Of a stretch of 64,000 nucleotides of DNA, positions 49,681 through 61,945 are shown in pieces. Below the pieces are notes generated by a model. It ran no database searches. It saw only the letters and a program-made list of their open reading frames with translations, and was not told the origin of the DNA. A program made the position numbers and the translations under genes. Location of the stretch: positions 1,798,001 to 1,862,000 of the forward strand of contig JAPFBL010000001.1 in NCBI GenBank assembly GCA_026182355.1, given 5' to 3'. Positions within the stretch are counted from its first letter, which is position 1. Each line of letters begins with the position of its first letter. The DNA is from Hermatobates lingyangjiaoensis (lineage: Eukaryota > Arthropoda > Insecta > Hemiptera > Hermatobatidae).

Positions 49681-50789
49681 AACCAATAAGTAAAATGAAT
49701 TGCAAATAACAAATGGGTCACACTTTCAATAATAATAAAGATGAAAGCCTGTGGAAGGTTGAAGGCTGAAGCTATAACAGTAACAAAACTACTTTATACC
49801 TTCAAGTTCGAAATAAAAAGTGTTGAAAATAATATGTTGAACTACTGAGGAAATAAGTGGTAATTGTCGATCTTAATCACTAGGGTCGCTACTATAGTAC
49901 ACTCTCTGGATATTTGTCACTGTGCCAAATATATTTTTCTTATTTTGTGAGATTTTTAAGCGCAAATATTTGCATGTATATGCACACAAAATATACAGGG
50001 TATGATGGCTTAAAGCCAAAAAAAATGCATAAAATTGACTGCAGAATGACTTAAGAACCTCAATAAAGTCAATACTTGTATTGAAATTCTTAAAGAATAA
50101 GAATAAACTGGCCTTTTTGTGCACTATCAACAAGTTAGTTGCTTAGAGTGAATGTGGAGTAACCAGTGAAGGACAAGTAACCGGTTTTACAAGTTTAACA
50201 AAGTAACAAGCAAACCACTATTCCGTTCAATTAATGTAAAAACCACCAGCATTAAATTGTTACTTGTAATTCAATTAGAATACTGAATTTATAAGTCTAA
50301 CTTTTATCAATATAACAGTAGCATTATCTTGTTTTAAAGTAAACTGAAATTAAAATTGGACTAAAAATTCATTGGAGACAATAGAAGAAAACCCTATAAT
50401 TAAGTTATCGGTAATACTCATCATCAATGTTGAAAAAACTACTTGTAGTCTTGAAGCCAAAGTGTTGGCATGTGTCTTTCCAAGGCCAACATCAATTAAT
50501 TAAATTTGAATTATGCTTGACTACCATGTAAAGTAATCAAAACAACTTTAAAGGCTTGTCCTTTCAGTTTATCCTTTTTTTAAGTATTTTTTAAAATATT
50601 AGTATAAAACTTTGTAATTATTTAAAAAAGTAAACAGAAAATTAAATCATACTATTACAATATCTGTTAGTCTTAAAAAAAAAAAAAAAGAAAAAGCTGT
50701 AATCATGTTCATTTTTTTCTTAAACATTTACCTTTAATAACTTAAAATATTTTTGTTCTTAATTACCAATATAGATGGGGAATGCCAAA

Positions 50790-50925
50790 AATTACGTCCC
50801 CACACAAAGCAGCTTTATGTCAAAACTAACAAGGCGTTTTGAACACTTAGTGTTCGAGATGTAATTTTTGAAATTTCCCGTCATGAGTAAATACCACACT
50901 ATGGTAGGTTGCACAAGTAATGAAT
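50790..50925. mobile_element. Degenerate single copy of the ACGCGT Penelope-type family
   Basis: The hairpin GAACAC TTA GTGTTC is kept beside a GGCGTTTT box (minus strand: AAAACGCC), and the family terminus ATGAGTAAATACCACAC is at 50885. The CTGATGA segment is lost (ACATCTC instead), so any ribozyme activity should be gone. It is a single arm, not a palindrome. Confidence 0.55.
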
Positions 50926-51740
50926 TATCTCTGTTGGACGTCTTTTTCTCCTATATGTTTAGATGCTTAATATGGTAGTACATCATTCATGAAATATTTT
51001 CATATCATTTGAAATCGAATCTGTCGGAGAGAGTTAAGTCCAGTCTCAGATCTGTGGTCATAAATGTCAGGAACCGATACATACAAGTGAACATAGATCT
51101 CCTGTTACTAAGAGTAGGTTTGTTAACCCTTTTAATACCTCTTTTTATTCACAGCCCCAACAAGCTTTTTTGAATTTCGCAGTATTTTCTGAAAATGCCT
51201 GGTCTGGTAACAGAATTTTTATTGCACCATTGAATTGCAGTCAAAGAAAACACTAAGCTTTACTTTTGGTGTTTAGTCTCACCTCATTTAAAAATTAATT
51301 TTATCCACCAAGAAATCCTATCACGATACCGCAAATTTCATGAATCTTTACCATCCAACCTAAACCCTTTAATTCAGCAATTATCTTCCCACCAGATTTC
51401 TACCAACCCAACCAGAAGGCTGAAAAGATGTTGGCCCTGAGATTTACTCAGCAATACTAACTGATTTCCATTGAACAGAATAATTTATATGGAGTACCAC
51501 CAATGGGCGGTTTCTCCACTCTTTCATTTCATTTTGTTATGTATCCCTTATCAATATTACTTGTTAACTGTTGGGTAGTTCTAATAAAATAATAAATAAA
51601 AAAAAAGTCTCACCTCACAATATTTACATTCTGATAATGTTCCCAGACACTCAGAACCTCCCACACCACTAACTAAATCGTCAACGACTAGAACTTACCA
51701 CAGAATTGGAAAAGTTACATCAATGTTATTCACTCTACTT

Positions 51741-52069
51741 CGGTTAGGTTAGTCTACAGTAGCAGACCCACAAGGGAACACACATAGGCCGAACATTGGT
51801 ATTTTGTGATACCACACAATAAAGATTAATTCTGTATTGAAAGTACTAAATTTTGACAAACTCAAGTGTATTTATATTACGGATCTTTAACGAGTACCTG
51901 ACATAGCACAGGGTCGGGACCGACAGCTTAACATCCTCTTCAAGGGATGATGTGCTCAGATTTATTCACCTTCTGCATTAAAAAATCGACAGCGAGAGTG
52001 GCTATTCAACCCCGGACCTACCAGTCCAGAGGCGAGCACGTTGCCACTGGGCTAATCTGACCCATTTCG
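51741..52069 (-). mobile_element. tRNA-derived SINE, tail type B
   Basis: On the minus strand: head GGGTCAGATTAGCCCAGTGG, CGTGCTCGCCTC and a box B-like GGTTGAATAGCC (mutated); central GTTAAGCTGTCGG and TACTCGTTAAAGATCC; tail as in 41479-41802, with GGCCTATGTGTGTTCCC and ending CTAACCTAACC. No clear target duplication, consistent with an older insertion. Confidence 0.75.
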
Positions 52070-53704
52070 CCCTACTTAACTCAAACGTGTTGATCTCTTT
52101 TGCGATTCATTTGTCAAATTGCCAAACACACAAAACTTATTTCGGTCGAAAAACTTTTTTTCCACAGCATATGAGGTCAAGTACAGCTGAAAACGCGTAT
52201 CTCATTGAGAATGTTTACACAAAAAGTATCCTACCTATTCACTAATACTGCAACTTTTAACACGTAGACCTATCAAAAGGGTTACCCCACCAGTTAGGAT
52301 TTAGACTGTCGATGAAACACTCGGTGCCTTCTCATTCATTTATTTCTAAATAAATAATTATGACAAGCCATTTAATCGCATTTCATAAGAAGAGACACTA
52401 TAATAGACGATATCTATTGTATTTCAATAACATATCAACTATATTACATAAAATATGTAATTAAATATAAAGAACGGAAACCCTTTCTTTAACACAGACT
52501 TTGGTATCCTTATTACTAGCCTACACAGACAGTATACACAAATCAGTGTTTTTCTCTTCTTAGAGGAATAAAAAACGAAATCTGAGAATTAGATTAGAAA
52601 TGTGTTTAATCCAGAAGATGAATGACTCATAAAAAGCAATGTTCAGGGGAAATATCCGCTCCTCTTGATATTAAACTAAGACTAACAAAGTAGTTTGTCA
52701 AATACTGTTAATAGTGACTATTTTATTTTAAAATTAACAACATTTCATATGCTAAGCGATAATAAGAGAATTGTTTTCTATGTGAAACAAATGAAAAAGT
52801 TAGTGAAATGGTAAAACCTCTCATACTTGACTAATGTACCATAGATAAACGACCAAGGGATTATCGTAAGAAGTTCTGAAATGATTTTTTGAGAGGGGAA
52901 AAACGAACCAACTACACACACTTAGAAGAGATAGTGCGGGATGATCCTCGACATTCAGACAGTAAAATATAATGAACACATCAATTAAAAACCGAATACT
53001 TTCTGAAGAAATACATACATTTTAAAATCAATAGCCTCAAAATCCACAAAACAAAAAAAATGCTTAACAAAGATTAAAATTAAAACAAAAATTTAGCAAT
53101 ATGAATGGACACTATTTTTAATACTCCACGACATCGAATTAAATAAAAAGGTGATTCCAACCAACGTTTCAAGAAATAAACCTTAGAAACCTTCTAAAAA
53201 AGATCATTGACTTTGCTTACGAGCGTTTTGAAGTGAAAACTAGTTGTAAGTTATGTAATAAAATATTTTGGAATTCACTTGCTCTAATAAATGTGTTACA
53301 CTGCAACTGTTTTAAATAGAATATTTTTTATATTGATTTAATTATTATTTTTTTAAGAAATAATCACAACTATAAAACGAACATTAACAACAATAAATAA
53401 AGAACATTCATTGAATACAATGAATATGCATTCATTTAAACAAAAATTAAACATCAGTTTTTAGAGTTCAATTTAAACTTAGAAAACTGATCAAATCAAA
53501 AAATATTTTAGTTTTACATATATTTAAAATCAAAATGAAATATTTCATAAGAACAATACGCTACATAATAAAGAAAAAAAAAACAGAATAAGACAACAAA
53601 AATTTAATTACGTAATTTTCGTAATTTGTCATCATCAGGATTACCCTCTTTGAGAAGAAATTAATAAAGTAAACGCAAACAGTAAGTTTGTTTGGTATTT
53701 TTCT

Positions 53705-54046
53705 GTAATAAGAAATAAGAAATGGGAAAAAAAGACTAAGATCATTCAACCGTAACAAGCTGTCTTTTTCAAAGTCAAAAACCCAACTGATTGATTGCTA
53801 TTTCACGCGTTTATTGTGAAATATTGTTATCGATATACATATATTTTCCGTATTTATTAGTTTTTTATTAATTATTTTTTTCAGTATATATATATGTAAA
53901 AAGATTTCACATAAACACGTGAAATAACAATCAATGATCAAACCACTATAAGAAATGGGAAAACAAGACTAAGATCTTTCAACCGTAAGAAGCGGTCTTA
54001 GTCAGAGTCAAAAACCCAACTGAGTTGGTTTTTTATTTGGTTTGAT

Positions 54047-54086
<40 letters not shown>

Positions 54087-54115
54087 GTGTGTGTGTGTGT
54101 GTGTGTGTGTTGTTG
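53705..54115 (-). mobile_element. Two tandem Penelope-type units, AGATCT family, with TA/TG tracts
   Basis: A degenerate copy near 53710-53815 and a better one at 53910-54030 both lie on the minus strand. The second reads CTGACTA - ACCG-type hairpin - GAA-AGATCT-T (53971-54005). Both are followed by the family word ATTTCACG(C/T)GTTTAT. A TA run (54049-54085) and TG run (54086-54110) close the block, the same order as at 15655-16065 and 26065-26670. Confidence 0.6.
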
Positions 54116-55019
54116 TTGTGTGTGCGTGTAATAAAAATGAAAGAAAATATACAAAGAGGTTTTACTTAATAGGCGAAAAATGAATCAAAAAGCCCATGTT
54201 TCTCTTTCAGTTGAATAAATGGCTCACGTTTTCAGTTCAATATGAATAACCATGATCAAAATTCCTCGTTTCCTCTAACTATTAAGTAATTATAATTATA
54301 TAAAATAATAAAATGCACGGTTTGAGTTTGAGTTGAGTTTGAAATGAAACATCAACTTTTACAGCAATTCAAGAAGTATGCAAATATCAACTAAATGGTC
54401 AGAAACAAAACAACATTCAAGAATAACCAGAGTGCTGCCAGAACAGTCTATAAGGAAGAAGGAAGATATACAGGAAACAAATACATTAAAACAAGCGCTC
54501 CATGGAAAGAACATCTGGGTATTAATTTAACTTACTGAAAAATTATTTGGAAAAAAACATAATTCGAACGCTACCTTTTAAAAATCTTACAATGCTACCT
54601 CCTACGTAGTATAATTCCAAATTAGGTTCTAACGGGAGACAAGACTGATGCACGCACTCCATATTACCCAAGGCTTTTCACCATGCCCTTCACTGAGATG
54701 TTTCTCTTGACTCATATCTGGTATTTTCCTGACCAATGGTCATATTATAACTATGGTCATGAATTATAACATTCATGTTATCATGATTAAGAGAAACAAG
54801 TTTTATTAATTTTATCATCATACAGGTTTTTGAAATTTCATTAAGGTAAATTAAAGTTTAAAATTAAGTTTTGCGATACTGTGGTCATAATGAGTTCATT
54901 CAATTTAATTTTTATTTGGCACATTGTCAGTCACGTAATTCTCCGTTTTTAGTCACAGTAGTAAGTGTGACTCATCTATACAAATAACATTTAGGTTATG
55001 TCTGTATATTGATTAGAAC

Positions 55020-56045
55020 TGACTCATTTCAAGTTAACTTTACGTTTAAAACATTAGAAAAACCGAATCCACGCTTAGAAAAATTTATCTCTATCTGGTT
55101 GTCAGTTTGCCCGCAAAATGTTGCCACACGTAAACTCAGCCACCATAAGACATAGCATGCTGAAACATTGAAAGTTGATTTGTGTATGTCTAATTTAAAT
55201 TAAGCTCTGAATGGATTGGAAACTCAAGGTAGAAGTGAAGTTATGGAGCTGTCTTTGGCTAACTTCACAGACATATTTATTTCGAAAATATACAGGTGTA
55301 GCAAGTAGGTATTGTTAGTTGATTTCAATTTCATTTGCATTTAGGCTCCTCGCAAGAGATAATTGACAAGGTGTTTCCCAAAGTTTAAGATCTGCGATCT
55401 AATCAGAATAACTGTCTTTGTGAACGGGCAATTTTCACCCATACAAATGAGCTGGCAGTAAAAATCAATAAAGAAGTTCTTGAACTACATTAACCTAAAG
55501 AAAGTCAGTAAACAGAGTGATTAGTGATGAGGAAGCAGTTCATTATCCAATTGAATTTCTTGACTGTTCCTGGACTGCCTGCTCATGACTTAAAACTTAA
55601 AGTAGGGGCACCAATCGTGCTGTTACGGAACTTGAGTGCCTCAAAAATGTGCAACGGGACATTACTCCGAATTCGTGCTGTGCACAGACACGCCATAGAG
55701 GCTGATATCATGACTGGGTGTGGTACAAGGGAGTCAGTGTTCTTACCAGGTATACTATTGATACTTAGCAACAACTGTCCCTTTCAATTCAAACGGTTGC
55801 AATTTCCCGTCAGCGTCTGTTTCACATGACAGTAAATAAGTAGTGAGGCCAAACTCTGTCTACGGCAGGAATTTAAGTGAGACCAAGTGTTTTTCAGATG
55901 GTCAAGTGTATGTTGCTTTCTCAAAAGTCAGAGGTTCCAACTCTCTGTTCTTTCATGTACCTGAAGGACAGACAGCTAATGTGGTGCATACAGAGGAACT
56001 TACTCAACACTGTGCTAATAATGATATTTTTTCCTATTCTATAAT
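55020..56045 (+). pseudogene. Helitron-type PIF1-like helicase fragment
   Basis: Plus-strand frames together encode the C-terminal part of a PIF1-family helicase: CERAIFTHTNELAVKINKEV at about 55418-55477; GLPAHDLKLKVGAPIVLLRN and the CNGT, IEADIMTGCG and FPLKRLQ-like motif FQFKRLQFPV at 55575-55810; then FSDGQVYVAFSKVRGSNSL and VVHTEELTQHC at about 55889-56013. In Helitron Rep-Hel proteins and their PIF1 relatives these are the RNL...CNGT...FQFKRLQ...GQ-x-YV-x-x-SRV blocks. Between 55810 and 55890 the frame is broken and the usual NKSQGQ segment is missing; there are stops before 55524. The N-terminal helicase part with the Walker motifs and the Rep domain are absent. The non-coding leader (55020-55330) matches 34500-34880. 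A dead transposon piece. Confidence 0.82.
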
Positions 56046-56140
56046 GTTTCTAATAATATTTTAAAATACCACATATTATCTCTGAATTTTTATAAAATAC
56101 ATGTCTGCTGCTTTGTTAATAAAATTCCATTTTAGTAACA

Positions 56141-56470
56141 GGTAAGCCACGTTACCCGGTTTACTATACCTCCGGAGCCGTTACACAAGTTTACTAGATT
56201 GTGGATTATTAATGAGAAATTTACATCTTTCCGACTTGGACAGGCAGCTTTACATCCTCTACAAGGAACAAAGCAGTACGACAAGTTTTTCTATTTGCCA
56301 CATGCAAACTCTAGGTCCACGAGCAATATTCCAACTTCAAAACTTCAACACTAACGAAAACTACACTGCCAATAGATCAAATCTATCCCTCCCTAAACAT
56401 ACATTACATAATAAAACTATGGGTATGCAACCCCCTGACAGAGTGACGCCAGAACGTTGTTACGCGTAAA
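56141..56470. other. Stretch after the helicase relic, unassigned
   Basis: An 85-codon plus-strand open frame (56212-56469) has no recognisable motif; it follows directly on the Helitron-type relic and may be its 3' non-coding end. The word ACGTTACCCGGTTTACTATA at 56149 is not matched in the other copy. I would not annotate a gene here. Confidence 0.25.
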
Positions 56471-57069
56471 TTAGGATTAATTTGTTTCTGGTATCAAATA
56501 CTTTGAATACAGTACAGTAGCACATTTAAGAGTAGAAATAAGGCAAATATATATATAATATTTAATACTAAGGTTGGGCCGATAACAACGCTTATATCAA
56601 ACTACGATACAAATTATTCAAAAATATCAATGGAAACTAACAATAATGCTGAAAAGGGAAATGAAGCAACCAGGGGTATTTTTTTCATAAAGTGTAATGT
56701 TTAATGGCATTATAATAACATCATCTGTAAAATATTCAGCCATTAAACCAAAATGTGCTATGTGAAAATAAAAGGTTATTTCTGGTTAAACCATTAACCA
56801 GATTATTTAGCGGCTGTTTAATCCAAAGCCTGAATAATCTCATTGTTGATGATATCGCATCTCGATTAGAGTAAAGAACCGCTTTCTTTTTGTTATAAGA
56901 GGGAGCGATTAGTACAATGAGAGTAAGGTTTCTCTGTGGATTTAAACAGGCAACTGTTTATAATTTAATTATAAAGGACTCTAACGCTGGGTACGAAAGT
57001 AAAGAGGGAGGACTAAATCACCAAAAAAAAACAAAATCTACTTATATATATGTATATTTGTGTACGATG

Positions 57070-57486
57070 ACAGCAGGTCTTTCCTTAAGCATATGTTATT
57101 AAAATAAGCAGCACCTTCTGCATTGATCAATTTCTTGTTGACAGTCTCTAGTTTTCCTATCACTCTGCGGTGAGACTCTGGTAGCTTCCAAAGAAGGTTA
57201 TCGAAGGAGGACATTAACTCGCACAATAACCTTGAGGTGAACCATGGAACCACTTTTTGAAAAAACAACTATTTTAATTACTAAAATAACTATAGCTTTT
57301 AGTTATAGTTATTTTAGCAATTAAAATAGTTTTTTAAAAAGTGGTTTCGTGGTTCACCTCAAGGTTATTGTGCGTGTTAATGTCTTTCGCTAACCTTCTT
57401 TGGAAGCTACCAGAGTCTCACCGCAGAGTGATAGGAAAACTAGAGACTGTCAACAAAAAATTGGTCAATGCAGAAGGTGCTCCTTA

Positions 57487-57530
<44 letters not shown>
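57070..57530. mobile_element. Palindromic Penelope-like element with coding remnant
   Basis: Arms of roughly 200 bp meet near 57300 (AGTTATTTTAG words). Outward on the minus strand the left arm encodes LWKLPESHRRVIGKLETVNK, then LINAEGAAYFNNICL and RKDLLSSYTN. The plus-strand right arm encodes LWKLPESHRRVIGKLETVNK and VNAEGAPYF before a TA run (57496-57528). The peptide is the same family as at 15385-15632. Arms are highly similar, implying a fairly young inverted duplication. I interpret it as the N-terminal part of a Penelope-like ORF; the reverse transcriptase and GIY-YIG parts are not in the window. Confidence 0.62.
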
Positions 57531-57531
<1 letters not shown>

Positions 57532-57879
57532 ATTGATCATCTTCTGCAGAAAGCTATATCAAGGGAGAAATCATTTTTTACTACTTTTACACTTTCATAT
57601 AAATATTAAAAATAAACCAAACAACTGCAGGCAGCGTTTGATATTGCCAAATATTGTGATTTAAGATCGATATAACATCTACATTGAATCTATGATTACT
57701 TCAGCAACGGAGTACCTATAGTTGTTATAGGTACGGAAAGTCTACTATGCTGAGAAATAGTTTCTTTTTCAGGTTTTCTGTTAACCAAATGTTTAACGGA
57801 ATTTCATTTTTTTTTTCATTATTACGTTATATTTACAAGAAAACTCACTATTAACCTGCATTAGGCTTGGCACTTTGCG

Positions 57880-59180
57880 ATATGTCTGAACATTTCATGA
57901 ACTATTGTATTTCAGTTTTACCATCGACTACTAAACATGCATACCAGTCCGCTCTATCAGCTCTCGTAAAAATACCAAGAAAACCATTAGTCAGTTAAAA
58001 AATTACAGTTTCTTTATTGATTTTGATACTTTCTAAATATATGCTATAAAGTACGATTTTCTTTTGCCTACCATTGTTGATCTACCACAGTACTAGGGTT
58101 AGTGACTACCTTATCAACTTATTTCTTAGTTGTAAATTTCTTGCGTTACCTTAGACCAGATCTAATAATAGATCAGTTTTAAGAAATGCTACCTACCACA
58201 ATGATTTTCCCTACCTCCTGCCACAATTCGATGTCTCTAGCAACCTGTGCTTACTGTATAGGTTATCTCCCAAGGATAACTACTGTCAAACTATTATGAA
58301 ATTGCAACAGGATCGTCAGAATGTCTGTCCATCCTGAACCACCAATGCTATTACTACAATAATCTAACATCAAATGTAAGAAGACGCACTAAATGAATGC
58401 AGTCAATCTTATCCGGCCTTGAATCTTTCTAAATCTACTTCTGAATTTAAGGGCGCGGCCTTTTAATTAAATGTTATAACAAATAATGGTCAACTTCATT
58501 TGCTATTTTAAAAGTCATGGAACATCAGATGATGCACCATACCGCTCCTCCAAATACCGCGTAACCTTTTAGCAGAATACTAATAATGAGTTATTGGCAG
58601 TCAACTTAGTACAAAAAAAAAGTTTAAAAGAATCAGCGAAAGCAAACACTAATCTGAAAAGATCGTTCGATAAAACGTCATTCGTTTGAACAAACGTTTT
58701 TTAACAATTCAAGTTAAAAAATGTCCACTAGAGAAGCGTCTATTAGGGTAGCCTGTGGTTTTCAATCAACCGTTCGATACTTTTGGTTTTCCCACTTTCG
58801 TCTCCTTGTCATCTGAAAGATAATCAGGTCCTACAACTGAAGTTGCTTCTAACCCATTTTCAGTAGAAACGAGAAGTTTGCTGCTTTTCTTCAAACAAGT
58901 TTCTACTAACGTCTTTGACAATTCCAAATTACTCTCAGAAAGCAATCACTGAATGGTACGTCAAAAGTACTCCAGAGAACGAGGGTTTCGGAGACACTTT
59001 AAAAAAAATCCGGCTACATGCCAAGAGCTTGTATAGTCCTTCTGGATTCGGGAAAAGTTCAGTAAAGATGTCACATCGCTGATACTTATGTTGTTACATT
59101 TTCGAACAGGTAACTTGCAATTTTCTTAAGATACACGTATAATTCCCTGGTCCAACGATTATTTTTTTTTAAGACTTGAT
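57880..59180 (-). pseudogene. Broken coding-like stretches, origin unknown
   Basis: Minus-strand frames read like protein but are interrupted by stops and shifts. About 59140-58965 gives ENCKLPVRKCNNISISDVTS, LLNFSRIQKDYTSSWHVAG and FFLKCLRNPRSLEYF. About 58948-58768 gives SESNLELSKTLVETCLKKSS and GPDYLSDDKETKVGKPKVSN. Near 57990-57910, NGFLGIFTRADRADWYACLV. Composition is less AT-rich than the neighbours. Splice sites to the SOWAH frame are poor. Most likely a decayed transposon or processed gene copy; I do not recognise it. Confidence 0.35.
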
Positions 59181-60322
59181 GGTAATTAATATCTGAAAAT
59201 ATTTAGCTAAACTCTCAAATATACAACTATACAGTCCATAAAACACAACTACTTCGCGATTATTATGTCACATGGGTATTCACTGAGATACCCAGGAACC
59301 CACTAGTCATAGAACTAGGATGTCAAATTGATTACTAATTGTGGAAAAGACACCGCGTCTACCAGCTTTAAGCGGCTCACAGGAATTGATCTGCCTCTCA
59401 CAGACTTACCTTTGTCATTAAGTTAAACAACTAAGATATCAATTTATAGCGGAGATTCATACATTATATTTTCACTCAGCTGAACTTTCAACTTAACTAT
59501 AAATAAACGCAACATCAAACTGATTGACCAATTTAATTTGGTTGATCTGTTTTCAAAGAGCAAGCTGAATGTTACAATTTATTATGAGCATTTGTACAAT
59601 TATTATGGTCCATAGTAAAAAAAAGTCTAAAGCAACTGATACAAATCCGTTTTTTCTCATTAGAGGGAGCTCACAATCTAATCATACTAATGGTAAGAGT
59701 TCATTTCATGTATTTCCTTCATCAAAAAAATTGTATTTTCATCTAAACCATTAAACTATCTTTCTTTAATTTGATCAAAACTATCACCTGCATAATATTT
59801 ACTTATATGACAATATTTGTTTTTGATCAAAACGTACAGCGGTGAATATTGGAAAATGTATATTCTTTAATAACCTAAAATAAACAAATGGAAAAAATTC
59901 AAAAATTAATAAATGTTCTACCTGAAATAATATGAAACTATAGAAAACATTCCAAATGATAAAATATATCTTTATTAGTTTCCGCTTAAAAATAATTAAA
60001 AGGAGACAAAGTGAGAAATAACCTCTACAATTAACTAATGCATACCATTAAAGATATTGATTAATTACATTATATAAGATAATAATTGGACCCTATATTT
60101 TATCACTATTTCTAATTACAATGAGTTATTTAATGTGTTTATTTCTATAGAGGTGAAATTGAAGGGAAAATTAAATAACTGATAATCTAATAACCTCAGG
60201 ATTTACTTTCAAATTGGTGAGACGGTTATGTTTGATATTGGTTCTTTGAAACCAATCAAACAAGTATAGCTAGCGATTTTTTAAGTAAATATTTGTTATT
60301 TGTTCTATATACCTATACAAAT

Positions 60323-60800
60323 CAGTGTTGCCATCTATGGTCAAACAAAATATTATTTTTCCAATTAAAATTTACTACATTTATTATCTAGAAATCTTAT
60401 TCTAAATTAAATATTAATGATTAAATATTAATAATTAAATTAATGATTCATTAAATATTAATGATTTGTGAACTGTAACATATCTTTCTATACCTTATAT
60501 TTTGATTTTAAGAAATTAATTTATTGCAATTAATTTATGACTATTACGACTATATTGTATTGAGTAGTTTTAAATAATATTATATTATATAAATAATATT
60601 CCTGGCCGCCTAAATGATTTGTTGACACACTTCCATGTAGTTTCAAAACTACCCTAGGATCTTTTTGATAATTTCAGTTGTAATTGATTTATTAAATTTT
60701 AAATAATTAAATATGCTAAAATATCCAATATGGACACAAATTCAAAAGTAAAGAAAATACTGAATAGAAAAAAACCATGAATTCATCTAGTTGAAATCAT
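60323..60800 (-). repeat. Intronic duplicate of the promoter segment
   Basis: Collinear and same-orientation match to 62638-63035. Shared words include CAGTGTTGCCA, AATATTGTATTGA-type text (here TATATTGTATTGAGTAG), TTTTAAATAATATTA, CATGTAGTTTCA (CTTGCAGTTTCA in the other), ACACAAATTCAAAAGTAAA and AACCATGA(A/T)TTCATCT. Divergence is moderate with several indels. On the minus strand it begins its downstream edge with the same TGGCAACACTG box (60333-60323). No exon 1-like sequence follows it. Confidence 0.6.
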
Positions 60801-61842
60801 GGTTTCTTTCTCTTCCTATAAGCCAAAGTTCATGAAATGTTTTCAGCATACTACACTAATACAGTGACGGAAATAAATATATAATTTCAATTGATGATGC
60901 ATAGTGGCATGAAAGAACTACCTTTCTGTTTAGTCATAAAGTTTTATTGCAGTAACTGATAGCTTAAGTACTTCCTAACACCATGAAAAATTGGATGCAC
61001 ACACACAGACATCTAAAATGTCATTTTTAAGTGAATTATAATACTATAATTATAACAATCTAAAACAAAAGTACGAATAAACTAAAGAAATAGGATTTTT
61101 TTTCTAATAAAAAAGGTATACATCTGTCTACAGCAAAAATACATAATAGGTAGAAAATATCGTTAGGTTAACATAAATTCCATATTTTTTTATAAGTGAA
61201 AGTTTAAACTTCATGAGAAAGAATGTCAACCTATATTTTGCACTAAGTAATATATCTTCATTATAAGTTGAACTGAATAATTCAACATAGTATCGATACT
61301 CTACAGGTACAGTGATAGGACATCACAAAATGAGGTATTTCTTAAATTTAATTTACCTAATCAAAGTAACAATAAAAATAAGTTTAATGCTAAAACTGTG
61401 TTACAAATCCAGAAATATATAGCTGTAAAATACCATAAGGTAGGAAATTAAATTTGTTTTAAAATAACATAAGTGGAAGCAGTTTCAATAATTAAGAGGA
61501 ATTATCATAGTATAATGATAATTATTCTCATAACTACTACCTATGTTTTTGATATGAGGATATCAATAAATTCTATTAATAATATTAGTTTCAATGGAAA
61601 AATATCTACAAAAATATTTACAAGAAAAAGGGATACAATATCATTAAGTAATATGAACTACTGCAAAACATGTGTAAACAAAGTGAAACATTTAAATTCA
61701 ACTACAATTACTTTTTCTCAGTTTCAGCAATTAAATCATGTAAATATTTCAAAGTTTAAAGTTTAAAGAACTTAACAAAATGTTTCACAGTGTGGCAAAG
61801 AAAAAATAGGTATATTTTATCAATTTTGTAAAGAAAACTTAC

Positions 61843-61871
61843 TGAATAATTGTGATCATCTTGGAAATCAT
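61843..61871 (-). other. Candidate 29-bp microexon
   Basis: A very good polypyrimidine acceptor (TTTTTTTCTGTGCTGCATTCAG) precedes and a consensus donor (TCA/GTAAGT) follows. If spliced directly from exon 1 (phase 1) it reads D-DFQDDHNYS and leaves in phase 0, so it can replace exon 2 in frame. If added after exon 2 it shifts exon 3 into an early stop. Either way it would disrupt the conserved N-terminal domain, so it may be a poison or alternative exon, or a pseudo-exon. Confidence 0.25.
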
Positions 61872-61945
61872 CTGAATGCAGCACAGAAAAAAACCAGAAA
61901 TTAACAAATTAAGAATTAATTAATTTATAAATAACAATAACTTAC

